Source: Fasciolopsis buskii (lineage: Eukaryota; Platyhelminthes; Trematoda; Plagiorchiida; Fasciolidae). Taken from it: a stretch of 64,000 nt of DNA. The stretch is taken from contig LUCM01008135.1 in assembly GCA_008360955.1 (NCBI GenBank), positions 93,688-157,687 on the forward strand, read 5' to 3'. The notes beneath the pieces were generated by a model. The model had not been told where the DNA came from, did not search any database, and was given only the letters and a program-made list of their open reading frames with translations. Of this stretch, positions 1-11,735 are shown piece by piece. How positions within the stretch are numbered: the first letter of the stretch is position 1; each line of letters opens with the position of its first letter. The position numbers were made by a program, and so were the translations under genes.

Positions 1-467
1 ACATGATCGACCCATTTGTGAATCACGAGAGCGATTCTTGGAGGACTGAACAGCACGCAGTATCAGGTAAGCATACCTCACCGAACGAAACAAGCGCAAA
101 ATCGGTCGTATGCTTCTAAGGAGATTTTTTCTTCCAATCCTAAATGGAAATATCCAGTAGAAAAATTGTGATGGTTAGGTTAAAAACCATTGTTGGCTAA
201 CCACTCGAGAAATTACAATTTGGTTGTCATTCGGTGACCCCTGACTACTTGTCGCTTAGTATGACACATACGAATTTGCACAACTGATTGTGCGTATATT
301 GTAGAGACTTTTGGGTAAGAAAATGGCAAATTTCAGTCAAAAACCGTGGGGGAATATAAGTGAACACTTACACTCACCATTTTGTAGAAATGAAGAAGAA
401 TGAGGCTTGTCGAGGACTGTTTTGAGCACATTAGGATGGGTTGCTCAGTAAGTCGATTAAAACACGG
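1..467. other. Unassigned flank, nothing recognised
   Basis: No readable coding frame, RNA gene or clear repeat. Because the adjoining non-LTR element is on the minus strand, this stretch lies on its 3' side and may include its 3' UTR, but no tail or target-site duplication could be found. Confidence 0.5.
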
Positions 468-1008
468 TCACTGTTTGACAGGATGTGTTAAATATGGAAC
501 GGTGGAGTTCTTATAGGTAATGATTATACAGAGTATGGAACGGAAAGCGGATTTTGTTGAAATATGAAAATAGCAGTTTGAAAGTCCGTTGCGCGGAGGA
601 TGTGTGGGATCCGAAAGAATTTTGTGAGCAACTTTCTCACATATTGACAAGTGCTGACCACATAGATTGAAAGACAACTCAGTTAGTGGTATGAAAGACA
701 AACGGTTAACGAGGGACAGTCGCCGGCGGAGAATTTTTATGTCTTTTATAAGGAATCCTGCAAAAGTAACAGAAGAACAGTAAAGAAGGATTGGAAAGTA
801 CATTGGCATGCAAAACGGTAGATGTTGCTTTTCTCCCCTTGTGGTGTGGAAGTTTTCTAATTGAAAAAATGATACCCCTCGGAGATTCTGTACACAGATT
901 TTCAACAATAATAATCCCAAGATATTTTACAGAATCAACCCTGGTAACTATTTCCGAGTTGATGAATAAAGCTTCAAATTGGTAGGCTAACCGAGGGAAA
1001 GAGAACAT
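468..1008 (-). pseudogene. LINE RT thumb / C-terminal remnant
   Basis: Minus-strand frames downstream of the RT palm. The frame at 706-1008 includes the segment VDSVKYLGIIIVENL, matching the VKYLGV-type block that follows the palm in CR1/Jockey-like RTs. The other frame continues to position 468 with LSICEKVAHKILSDPTHPPR and further residues resembling the C-terminal tail. Two frames overlap, which indicates at least one frameshift near 850-920. No function is expected. It is assigned as part of the adjoining LINE by order, strand and motif. Confidence 0.6.
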
Positions 1009-1103
1009 ATATTCGATGTGTTTAAACCTGCTTGTGAAAAAGAATAGCAGACAGAGAATAAGTTGTTACAAAAACTTTGAAAATCATCGTTGCTCGAAGT
1101 GGC

Positions 1104-2064
1104 TTAAGAGAGGGAAGCATCGTCAGCATACATAAACAGGGGAAAAGGGGAGCTAGTTGACAAGTCATTGATGCACATACAGAAGAGATACAATGGAAGT
1201 GCTGCATTCTCTAGTAAGACTGCGTTTTTAATCAACGGTTTTGAAGTTTTACCGTCCATTCGTGTGCGCTGGGTTCGGTTAGTAAAGTAATCAGACAGCC
1301 ATGCTAATAATGAACTGGGACAACCAAATGTTTCCAGTTTGTGAAGTAGAAGAGACTGTGGGACCAAATCGAATGCGGACGGGAAGTCCAGGAAGGCGCA
1401 ACATACAGATGTCGTCGATGCGTTTAACGATTTACAAATATGATTAATAAGGTAGGCGACAGCATCCAAATTGGACCTGTTAGATTTATAAGCAAACTGA
1501 AATGGGTCGTCCGGAGGATACATAGAAGAACGCAGGGGCTTAGGTGTAACAAGCTGTCAGTTTAGAGCCGAAAGATGTTAAGGCAATGGGACGAGGGCTT
1601 TCAGCTAAAGCAGTAGAAATGCTATATTTTGGGAGGGGAACAATAGTGACGGGTCTCGAACAGTCAGGGATAGAAGACAAGCTTAATGATGAGTTAATCG
1701 GAGAAGTGAATGCATCCGTCAGGGCCACAGCACCATGCCTTAAAAGAGCTGAGGGCAGACTGTCAGGAACAATTCTTGTGGTAATTTTAGTGCTGCGAAG
1801 AAGGCCAAACTCTTCTTCCGTGGAAAGAAGTGTAACTATAGTATCATCACCCCATGCAAATATGATTGCAGTATAAGTGGAGGCATGGAAGCATGATTGA
1901 TGCTGTCGACATCCGTAGAACGTTTCACGTTTCTTTTTCTTCCCACACAACAGTCGAATGCCTTGCCATAGGAATCGATTGCTGTTACCACACAGGAGTT
2001 GGCCGACAAATGCCATGTTAATGCGTTTAATTTCAGCTTTTATTAGGTTAAAAATATCCCGCAC
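1104..2064 (-). pseudogene. LINE reverse transcriptase, fingers and palm, frameshifted
   Basis: Two minus-strand frames make up one RT. The upstream one (1540-2064) carries the block leading to PDSLPSALLRHGAVALTDAF, then INSSLSLSSIP, a VPLPK block and RPIALTSFGSKL, which are RT motifs 0 to 2 of LINEs. The downstream one (1104-1523) begins near QFAYKSNRSNLDAV, contains LDFPSAFDLVP (motif A with its catalytic Asp), CINDL, and ends in MYADDASLS. The YADD box at 1119-1130 is intact. A frameshift lies between about 1523 and 1560. The motif-B region normally reading GxxQGxxLSP is corrupted (VLLENAALPLY). The product would copy element RNA at the target site, but this copy is dead. Confidence 0.85.
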
Positions 2065-2401
2065 GCTTGAGTTATTACGAGATTTGGAGAAGTGCTCCTT
2101 GCGTCTCCACAGATATCAAAGATCGCATCGGCCCTCTCTATGAAAGGCTTGTCATTGTCACTAAGCCGGGGTTCAAAAGATAAAAAAGCGAATGTATGTG
2201 AAAGGGATTTCCGAAGAGAAGCAGGGCTGTTGTGTGAAAAGTATGGAGGCGAATCTGGGTTTGGTTTGTTCTTTTTGAAGGAATGGAATGCTGACCGTGA
2301 GAATACGTCGGCCTTAACAGAATTAAATAATGATCACTACTCGAGATGGGCGTGTGCACTTTAGGGGAAATGAAATCAGTGTGGTTGATAATAATTCTAT
2401 C

Positions 2402-3238
2402 TTAAATGGAGCTACCTCTGTTGGGAGAAATGCCGAGGTACGTGAAATCAAACACGGTCGGTGGTGGGGTTGATGCAAGACTGAAATCACGTACAGTAAC
2501 ATGCAGGCCGTCTTCAAGAAGAGGAACAATAAATGCTAGAAGAGAGTAGAAAAGAGATATGATATTGTGTTGCGAGTTAAAGTGGGCAATATATAGATTC
2601 CTTATGGTCGTACTGGTATTAGCGGGAAATCCTGGGATGACAGTGTTACGAGACAGCCAGTTGCGCATAGTGAATGCGTATAAATGACTTCGGACTTGCC
2701 AGACCAGAAGGAGTCTATGCATGTTCGCACCTCCAATCATTTTCTTGGTCAAAGGGTTGTCCTGTCGGTGGAGTTTGAAGTTGTCCATCGATACGAGTGA
2801 ATCAGCATTATACGGGTTGAGCCACGATTCTTGTGTGCAGATGACACAAGTGTGGACATGACTCGGTGAGTGGAGTGCGAGGGACAGATCCGAGACTTTC
2901 GTAAACAGAACGCGGATGTAGGTATTCGGCAATGCAGGAATGGGCACCTTGGCAGGAGGGATCCATCTAAGAGTTGCGTGCCAGCCAGAACGAATGATTC
3001 TTTCGGATGGATTAGAAGGCCTTTGAGGTATAGCACTGTGTGATCTCTGTCCAGGATGAGAACCAGTGGGATTTTTATACAGCAGTAATTCCGGCCGACG
3101 AACGGAAACCACAAAGGAACCGAAAATCTGCAATAAAACATCAATACGATGGTAACGCCTAATTGTAGCGCAGACGGTCAAGGGGTGCACGTCAAAGGGC
3201 GTGATGACCGGATTCAGCGTGGGATAATTGAAGTACAA
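2402..3238 (-). pseudogene. LINE endonuclease (EEP-type) domain remnant
   Basis: A 278-codon uninterrupted minus-strand frame. Around residues 125-160 it contains CTQESWLNPYNADSLVSMDN, which fits the catalytic-Glu block of apurinic-type LINE endonucleases (usually written ETWL, followed by a DS..S...F pattern). Near the C-terminus an RDFSLAS segment may correspond to the GDFN block. The first 100 residues are not recognisable. In living elements this enzyme nicks genomic DNA to prime reverse transcription. It lies immediately upstream, in element orientation, of the RT remnant. The long open frame is surprising beside the frameshifted RT and may be partly chance. Confidence is moderate because only two motifs are clear. 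Confidence 0.55.
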
Positions 3239-3240
3239 AA

Positions 3241-5099
3241 CGTGGAAATTTCATTGCATCACATTTTTTCACTCGGGAACGCAAAATACTTCCCTTTTTA
3301 TGGTAAGCTTGCAGTATGAATGCAGTGAAAAAGGGGTGCCTCGTAGAGCTATGGCTCATCGAACGTGACGGGGGGGGATGAGAAACTATGACTCAAAATC
3401 ATGGAGTGACAGAGCCACAAAAGGTTCCATTGGGTTGGGTTTGGTAACGAGCTGGGTGACACCCGGTTGTCATTTGCCAGCATAATCGATTGTCTTACTA
3501 TTGTGATAATTATGTGGCTATGTAGAGAAATTAATTGGGTGTAATTAAATGATTAATAATAATTCATCATAACAATGAGCTGCGACAATAAATTGTTCGT
3601 GTATCAGCACCAGCGTACTGTGATTTGCACCAAGATAAGGGCAACCGTCTGAAATTGGAGTAAAACAACCACTAGTCCTTCACCCCAACTTAAACATACG
3701 TAGACACACAGACCGGACATTGAAATCCGCGGCTCAGTCAGGATTGCTTCACCACTTACAAGCTCGACGAATCACCTAAGATTTGGTAGCGTTACAAATA
3801 GTATGACCTAAGGTTTCCTTTGAGAAGGCAAATGAACTAGGGTGAACTGTACTCATCATGACCATTTCCTGACCCACGAATGGAGAATCTTGGGGAAAAT
3901 CCGGTTTCAAACGGCCCAGGTAAGATGACCTGAATTGATCCAAAGTTCAGAGGATGGTGAGAACACTTAGAGAATGGAATACAAACGGTCTCCTTTATCT
4001 TGGTGCTCCCTTGAATGAACGCTTAAAGTTACTGAACATACCAGCAATCGTTTTGATCCAATGCTCGAATCTAATAAAATGACTGCTCAAAAATGGGCAC
4101 CACGCTTCACCTTCATTCCCAGTTCTCCGTCTATATCCGGCAAAAGTCCCCCGTAGAGAATCTGAGAACATGGCATGCTGATGTTTTGCCTCGTCAGTCA
4201 TTATTGCATCACGGAGATCTGGGACAGGGATTTATTTACGATCTTAAAGACACCGTCATTACTTGCGAAAAGCAAATGGAAAAGCAACAAAGCAGTGGGA
4301 CTTAATTCAGCTGCCAATGGAAGAATGCGTTGCAGTATTCGCTATTCTCTTTCAACTAGACTGCTGTTTCGTGCATGTACACGGATAGTTGGTGCCTGGT
4401 GGGATACGGTTATTGACCGTGAAATTTGGTGATCTAGTTGTGCCGTGTCATGCATACCACCATATTGGTTCTGTTGGTTAAGTGTCGATGGTATCTGTTT
4501 CCGTTTCTTTCAAGATAGATGAACCAGCCCTGTCGAAAATCGGTGTTCCAGTTCAAGCCCACAAAACGTTTAGTCCATAGACTCTAACCGTTGTCGGAAT
4601 GACATTTAAAACTGACGAAATTTCGCTCCTCTGTACCAAATTTAATTCAAGTTGTTGCTGTGTCCGTGTTTTTGGGTGGATTCGGAATGCGGAAAACGGT
4701 TATCACAAATTTTAGCATGTTGCTGGTGTACGGACTGTCGTGCCACAGGTTCTTCCGTTGTTTAGTAATCGCTGGCTGTCTTTTAGTAGCCGCGAGGGTG
4801 CGATTAGTTGCTGCAGCCTGAGGTAGATTAATCTCGTTTTTATCCCATCCACTGCACAAACGGATACATCGCGTGTAAATTGTCAGCTCCAGTCACCTGG
4901 ACTGGTGGTCCAGAGTGGAACTCATAAACGACTGTGGGTTCAGCAAAGAAATGCATGTCTCTACCAGCCCAGTATGTAGTTCCTACAACAACCTGTGGAT
5001 AATAAACCGTTGAAAACTTGTTTTAGTTCAGCTACTTTGATTATTTTAATCTTCCTATCTTTTATTTCTTCTACTTTAACTTAATAATGAAATAACAGT
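3241..5099. other. Unassigned sequence, nothing recognised
   Basis: About 1.9 kb with only short random-looking frames. I see no RT, gag, transposase or RNA-gene signature. It adjoins the 5' side of the minus-strand LINE, so the first few hundred bases may be that element's 5' region. Confidence 0.5.
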
Positions 5100-5215
5100 G
5101 GAATTCATTTTTTTCGGAAGGGGGCCACGGTCCATAAAGGGCTGCCGAGGGAGGAATCTGACCCTCACATTCAAATTCCACTACCTAATCCGATTAACCA
5201 CAGGCAGTCAAAGGA
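5100..5215 (-). repeat. Degenerate tRNA-derived SINE-like copy
   Basis: On the minus strand the segment has a tRNA-like head. An A-box-like stretch (TGCCTGTGGTTAATCGG) is followed about 35 bases later by a degenerate B box (GGTCAGATTCC against the GGTTCGANTCC consensus). A body follows, reading CCTTTATGGACCGTGGCCCC. The head resembles the clearer copies near 34.4 and 52.1 kb, and the body resembles those near 8.6 and 52.0 kb. These parallels are seen directly. The SINE interpretation is inference from tRNA promoter structure. Confidence 0.5.
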
Positions 5216-8200
5216 CATAAAATTTCATCAGTAGACATCTAGCCGGATGTTAGCAGAGGTGAAAGCTTAATCACCCAGTGGAAAAATTTTGCCACACAGT
5301 TCTTTCACTGCATGCATCCGAGCACCCAGTCATAAACAGGGAGTATTGTTAGTCTACCACATTCTATTGGTGCATTGTGTGTGTGTGTGTGTTGTACTGC
5401 CGTAGGTTGTACGGTATTGTATCGTGTTATATTGCACGGTTTTGGACTGAACAGTATTGTGTTGTTTTATGTTATGTTGTATTTTAACGTATTGTATTGT
5501 TTGTACTACCAGTCCTGTCCAGGTATTAGCTTCGCAGTTGACTAATAATTCGCCTGATCCGGTGTGCCGTTTACGATTACCGTATACAATAGTTACCATC
5601 TTTGAAAAACGCTTCCATTGCCACACGTCCCGTGGCCTGTGTGAACTTCGAATGTGCCCAATAATGGTCATGTGTCCGATTGGAGCTACTATACAACCAA
5701 AATGAAGTGGCTTCCAGACGGTAGCTTGACTGGATTTCTCCAAAACATTCATACTTCATAGTGTCACCACACTGCATTGATAAATCAGTTGATAAACATA
5801 ACATCCGCTAGGTTAACTCGATTCCTTCCCCCCCCCCCGCTCTGACCTATTTCCACTTTTTAATCCCTGGATATGAACAGTTTTGTGTCCGGACTTTTCC
5901 AACACGGACTGCGGTATTTTGCGCCATTCGATGGACCCTAGCGGCCACTTAGAACCTCATGCGTATGAAACACATTTTTTCTATCATTTGAGTTATTGGA
6001 CCAACACGGATGATGTCTGGATACTCCACCTGAGGATCACTGACTAAACAAGCGAATTACACAAGCAAATGACAATCACTAGTATGAACTTCCTATTACT
6101 CGACGGTCAGAGAAAATGGCTTTCCAACAAGTGAACTAGTACTCTTCAGTTACAATTCACGAACCCAATTGGCTAGGAAGTTTAGTTAAAGAAGACCAGA
6201 CGGAGGTAACCGTGATGCAAGTATGAAAAATCGTCAACCTCGACTTGATTCGAACCGAAGCACGGAAGTCTCATAACGAAACGGCGACTGCCGTGTTTGC
6301 CTTGTACGTTCATAAACTGGATGGATAATCAAAAGTACTCAAATAAGATGTCTGAGACCCATTTAGCTGGCCTGGTAACTGAACACACCTGAAACATATG
6401 TGTAGTTTGCTCTCATGCGTGCATTCGAACCCCGCACACGTTGAGGACTTTTCACACTTGGGTCAGTTTTACGTTTATCGGAATCTGTCAAAAATGAACG
6501 TTGCAATTTGTTGGTTTTGGTCGCCAAAATGATGTTTACTGACAAGATTTTGGAACTGGCTGATGCGCTTACTGAGTTGTAACTCTTTCTAGTCTTCATT
6601 AGTTTTGCACGTTCCATACAGCACACAAACATTTTTTTCGAAAGATCGATTGTCCCAGTGAATACTGTGTAATCGATATTTTCTTAATGCTACAAGACTT
6701 TCGGTTCGTATATTTTTCACTATAATGAAGAATGTGTTCTTCATATGATATATTGTTTGTAGAAGTATGAAACAAAAATGCACCATCTTTGAGGATATTT
6801 CTAACAAGTTATCATTTTGGTTAGCATAAAAAGATGCATTTTTTGGCAGACCTCTAATGCGACGCATGTCAATTAGCCACCGACATTAGCCAAACCGCAG
6901 CATGTGAAATTTTCCGAGAACTTTGTCATAGCATCTTCAAACTGAACGGTTTTTGAGAGTTTTAGACGAGGTGAAAATTCCATCAATCACACTGAATAGG
7001 GTTTCACAACTCAAAGTCAACAGTGGCCTGAAATTCGTCCTATCCACATATTCCCGATGAAAGTTTCACATCGTTTCGGTTTTCGCGTTACTTCCAATCC
7101 GGTGTGGGGTAGAATAATCATTTTAAAGTACTATTAAACTAGTCATGCAAACAAACAAAGCAGGGCATTCCGATTGCTTAGTCAACACGAAGAAGGCACT
7201 AGAGAGAATCTCGTGTATACAAATGGGCCTCATCGCTCGGGGGTTCAATGAGGATAATTCGAACTGGTGTTTGGCGCAACAATCTCTGTGTGTCAGAACT
7301 CTGACACCTGTTTGGGAGTATTATTTGTGTGAGATTCTGCAACGTATCGTTGTCGACCAACAGCCCTTTCGTCTGGAGGGAGCCTGTAGCACATCTTTCG
7401 GATCATAGACCGTCTCTGCTCAACCAATGGCCTCACCTACCCTGCTGTTATTTTATTAGATTTTACTCCCCGGGATTAAAAAAGGTCCGGTTGTTAGTTA
7501 TTTTAATTGCTTCTGACAAACCTGATCCTAGCATCGTTTGATTTATCGTGTTACGGAAACTAAATATCAGTAAGATTAGGCAAAAGCATTTGCGAGAAAT
7601 GAATTTGACCCATTCGCCGTTGACCTCATTGTCGTCCTCCGAGAGAAACGTTTTCTAAGGCTGAATGATCGGAACTTGGTATTTCCAAATCATCGGGAAC
7701 TATATCCCTGGGCTTCAAGCACTTCCGTCTCGGAATTTGCTCGTGCCAACTTGGAAGTATTTGGCAATGTTCTTAATTATTTGATGCTACTTGTAATCCA
7801 CGCATGCCAACTTTGTATTATCCGTCATGAATTATCCGCTTTTGCTCATAATCGCTAGGCGACAGATATTCACGATGGTTCGGAGGAGCAAACGTGACCA
7901 TTTCGATAGCGCCTGCAGAGATAATTGTTGGTTTCGAAATTATTTTTTTATCATTTAAAGTTTTAGAATTCAAATGACAAGCTGTTGAAGGAGACGGTAA
8001 GACATGGCAAGTGAATAAGCGACTCAAATTGGGGTTACGAATAAACCTTGGATAGAGACCTGGATAGTATTTAAGTCCTGAAGTCAGTATGTCCAAAACG
8101 ATCTCTGCTAAGTTGAGATTTGGACTGGATGAGCTACCTACCCTTACTTTTCTACCGTAAAACACATGCGAGTTATGATTTACCGTATTATTTATTCTTG

Positions 8201-8430
8201 TGGACGTGACGTCTCTGGGACCATTTACTGCCAGTTAGAGCGAGCTATAGCATTTCAGTGTGTCCAAGCGTCTATATCGGAATCCCAGAAGTTTTGTGGA
8301 ATGTGAAATTCATTTGGACCAAATGTCAGAAATGCTCCCCATTGACGAAAATACTGTTCTTTTTAATTGGATCCCACAATCAGTAGTTTCATATATCCCA
8401 TTGCTCCAAGTCGGTTGCACGATTCGCGGG
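5216..8430. other. Unassigned sequence with simple repeats
   Basis: Apart from the GT/TTGTA tract and an 11-base C run at about 5828-5838, nothing could be identified. Short frames exist (for example 7145-7541 on the plus strand), but none shows a known motif. Two isolated B-box-like strings on the minus strand (near 6241-6256 and 6426-6437) lack convincing A boxes. Confidence 0.5.
5377..5515. repeat. (GT)n microsatellite and TTGTA-rich simple sequence
   Basis: A run of GT dinucleotides at about 5377-5392 is followed by some 110 bases dominated by TGTATTGT, TGTTAT and TTGTA words, an irregular low-complexity tract. Open frames crossing it are low-complexity artefacts. Confidence 0.8.
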
Positions 8431-8439
8431 AATGAAGGT

Positions 8440-8790
8440 TGGAAGTTCAAAACCTGTGCTCTAAAAGTTTTCTGCAGTTTCTCATTAGCAATTTCTTTCC
8501 ACTTTTTTGCTATCGCAGCCATCCTGGCGAAGAACGATTAAGATTGACACGATTGCCCCCTCGTCACGTTGACCATTTGTCACGTGCATCAGCTACTGGG
8601 ACGCCTGATCTAATGAGGGCTTATTTAGTCCCATGCCACTCTAAATTTCATGGCCATTACTCCCGGCTCTCATCCCCTCGGGTAGTGGACCTTAGTGTGA
8701 CTGTGGCGCATACCCCGCTCATTACATTCTTGTGTGCCGCATGCCACAAAGGCTACTCAAGTGCCCAAGGTCATAGAGAACCCCTTTGTT
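8440..8790 (+). repeat. SINE-like repeat copy (body, degenerate head)
   Basis: The core at about 8620-8685, including TTAGTCCCATGCCACTCTAA, matches in reverse orientation the body downstream of the tRNA-like head at 52 kb, and matches in direct orientation the copy near 11.63 kb. A later string (CAAGTGCCCAAGGTCATAGAG) also has a counterpart near 11.69 kb. A degenerate B-box-like GGAAGTTCAAAACC lies at about 8442. The boundaries are estimates. Confidence 0.5.
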
Positions 8791-11619
8791 TTCGGGCATC
8801 GACGTGTTTCGGAATCGTGTAGAGTAAACTCAACAACAACGTCGAGATTTTGAAACAAAACAACTGGTCTAAGCAACGCCAGTTTCGTTCAATTTCGCCT
8901 AGCCCCCACGGGGGTGAAACTTGACGAGGGGTTTGATTTCCCAATGTCTACCTTCCCGTAAAGACTGGCATTTCGTATTTTGATTTTTTTTGCACGACTA
9001 CTGTACGGAACTTTTGTTGCTGAGATGCCTACCCAAAATGCTGAGTCCAAATTCATTTTCAGTGAACCGTTTAGAATCTGCCTTCACATTCTTAAATGTC
9101 TTTTGCTCCTGGACCATGCGATAAACATGAGAACTCACAAAACATTGCCCCCCTAGTCTACGTGTATCCAAGTTAATTTTGATTCACAAAGTAGTTTATC
9201 CAAGCGAAAACCCCCAATGCACGTCCTATGCGCAGTGTACCTAAAAGTTGACACGATCTGCAATGAATGGCAAACGATGCGTCTGGCAGGTAGTAAAACA
9301 GCTCACTTTATCCGCTGATACATTAGACAGCTGAAATGTGCGTGTCATTACTCCTGAAGTGCTGTAAGCATATGTAGACCCATCGATCGACCTTCCGTCG
9401 GCGGCGTTGCAGCTAGACATTCAAGCGTTTGGCGTGAATGGACACGTGATCACCTGTGTTTGGTCGATTGTTGTTTCTGTTATCACCTGTTATCACCTCG
9501 CTCTCAGCCCAAATACACACGCATAGAGAGGCAGACAAGGCGATCAGTGAGGCCGTGAATAATGCAGCTTAGTGGCTTTGTTGTCCGAATGCTGCTGCGC
9601 ACGCATTCACACAAGTCAGGATACAAACAAACCCAGTCACACATCAGCCCGCCAATGGTAGGGTCTGTAGTGAAGTCAAGAGGCAACACAGTTCCGCCCT
9701 GCGTGTGATTCAGGGATGGAAAGTGGACTGACTACATTCGAACTTTTTAGAAGCTAGGATGATATGAAAAGACAGGGAACTATATGGTCATGATAGGTTC
9801 CGTTCATTGCGTCGTTGGCCCTCTTGTTTGTTGATGTCAACTCAGTCAGAATAAGAAATCATGGGAAGTGGACTGAGTCCCCGAAGTTGTCGCTACAGGA
9901 TCTCAGTTATCTTGTCACCACAACGGCCTAACTGTTCTTTGCAATTCAAGACAAATATATACATAATAATTGGACAACAACTTTAAATACTACTCATTGG
10001 CAAATATGAACATTTACGTCCGGGCTTACGTGAATGCGTTGGGCGCTTTGTTTTTGAAAGTCCGCAGCTGGGATTGGAAGCGTGAAAGGGGTATGGAAAA
10101 TAAACTATAAATAAAACTCGAATGGGTCTTTTTCCCATGCCTTCTTAAAAAACCTCCTGGCCGCCACAAGATGCAAATGCGCGTGGGAAGCGGAAACGTT
10201 CAAATGACCCTCAGGCTAAATTTTTGGATCTTACACTACCAGCTAGAGAAGTTTCACACCTCTGCAGACACATAGCTTGTATAGATCAATTATGAATAGG
10301 AACTAAGAGAAGAGGGGTCCTGCACTACGAAACAGGAAAATGGTCTTCCTTGACCATCGATTTTGATTTCCAATTTCTGTAACTTCATCACATCGAATAC
10401 AAACTATCTAAAACTTAGTGACTTTCCGAACTAGGCGTTTCCTTCTCAAATCGTTACAGTTATCGGGTATGTGAATTAAGCAATATGAACGTCTGAATTT
10501 CTTCATCAATGGGATAGCAAGTCCCGGCTAACTACGATCACGTGGGTGGCTATCAGCACCATGACTGGGTTGGCTTGTCCGATTAATAGCACGACATAAA
10601 CAAAATCCCAGAACATCTCCCTTCACTCTTCGAACGCTGAAATCTTGTCTTCCCACATATGCTTGCATCCAGTTATCGCACATCACGCCAACTGATTTGG
10701 GGAATCCGTTCCCTAGTGTCACTTGCAAACGAGTCAGCTCAGTTGAGTGGATCGATTTGTCTCACTATCAGACAGATGGGACCTGCTATGATTTCGCGTC
10801 GATTTTCACGGGCATTTAGTCTGTGACACCTTCGCTTGTGTACTCCGAGTGGGGCCGATCAAAAGCTGTAAAAATGAGAGCATCGTCGCCATTCCAAAAT
10901 CATCGGCTTGGAGAAAGGGAACGCGTAATATGCAAGTACAATGTCAAAAATGGGATTATTCGAGCATCCCGCTGATTACGTACCGGAGGCCGACGGACTA
11001 AGCTTGGGAGATGGGTTCAACAACGCCAGCAGAACCGAAAACACGCATCATTTCCGAGGAGGGGATGATGAAGGAAAACTTCCGGAAGAGACGATAGCTT
11101 TCTTGTAGGAATTACTAAGTCTTATCTCCCAAGCCGACAGCATACATATGTTAGGGCAAGAATCGTCCCGAGAAAGCTTGTAGGTTAAGCTTATTCACGT
11201 GGCTATCTACGTCTCTGAATATGAGTCCGTTTAGAATAAGCGTGGGATTATTTGAAACTAAGTGTCAGTAACGCTGGTCGACCGACTGATAGGCAGCATG
11301 CTGGGAGTGACTGAAATGCGAGGGATTGATTCGTTCACCACTTGATTTTCTCACAATACATGATTACTCGTGTTTCTGTTCTCCAAGATTCCCATTGCCA
11401 CCTTGGGAGAGAGATCATTTTTCGAAGCTACGTGTGAGTTGGTCCGACTGGTGCTGCGTTCGAAATTGGAGATGTGAAGTGCGCACTCGACTGTGCGATC
11501 ATGCTGTTAGCCGGCGGTAGTAACGCGTTCGTTTGTCGCGCATGCGCCAATGAGCTTAACACACGCGTCAATCAGCTGAACATGGGACGGCGGTCAGTTG
11601 ACCTTCCTTTGTGACGCTG
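8791..11619. other. Unassigned sequence, nothing recognised
   Basis: No coding frame or element motif was recognised. A short direct repetition of TTATCACCTG at about 9479-9498 is the only local pattern seen. Confidence 0.5.
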
Positions 11620-11735
11620 GAAATCCGAGTGGTTCATGCCCCTCAAAGTTCCCATGCCGGTTACGGACAGTATACAGGCTACATGCCCAAGTGCACTGAG
11701 GTTGAGGCTGAAAACGAGATGGTGGTCGATAGGCT
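11620..11735 (+). repeat. SINE-like repeat body copy
   Basis: Contains TCATGCCCCTCAAAGTTCCC followed by a tract ending CATGCCCAAGTGCACTGAGG. Both parts are collinear with the copy at about 8630-8780 and with the reverse-strand body near 52.0 kb. A tRNA-like head would be expected upstream (about 11.4-11.6 kb), but only a weak B-box-like GTTCGAAATTGG was seen near 11458. Confidence 0.45.

Larger units (their letters stand above)
468..3240 (-). mobile_element. Degraded CR1/Jockey-type non-LTR retrotransposon
   Basis: Reading right to left on the minus strand, the segment shows an endonuclease-like region, the fingers and palm of a reverse transcriptase, and a C-terminal thumb-like region, in the order expected for a single-ORF2 LINE. 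The parts are in different frames, so the copy has several frameshifts and cannot make a working protein. The sequence shows the domain order directly. The CR1/Jockey-like assignment is from family knowledge of the RT motifs and is not resolved to a clade. Neither end could be fixed, and no target-site duplication or 3' tail was found. Its decay suggests an old insertion. Confidence 0.75.

Noticed and set aside
5354..5752. 132-codon minus-strand frame
   Set aside because: Much of it translates GT and TTGTA simple sequence.
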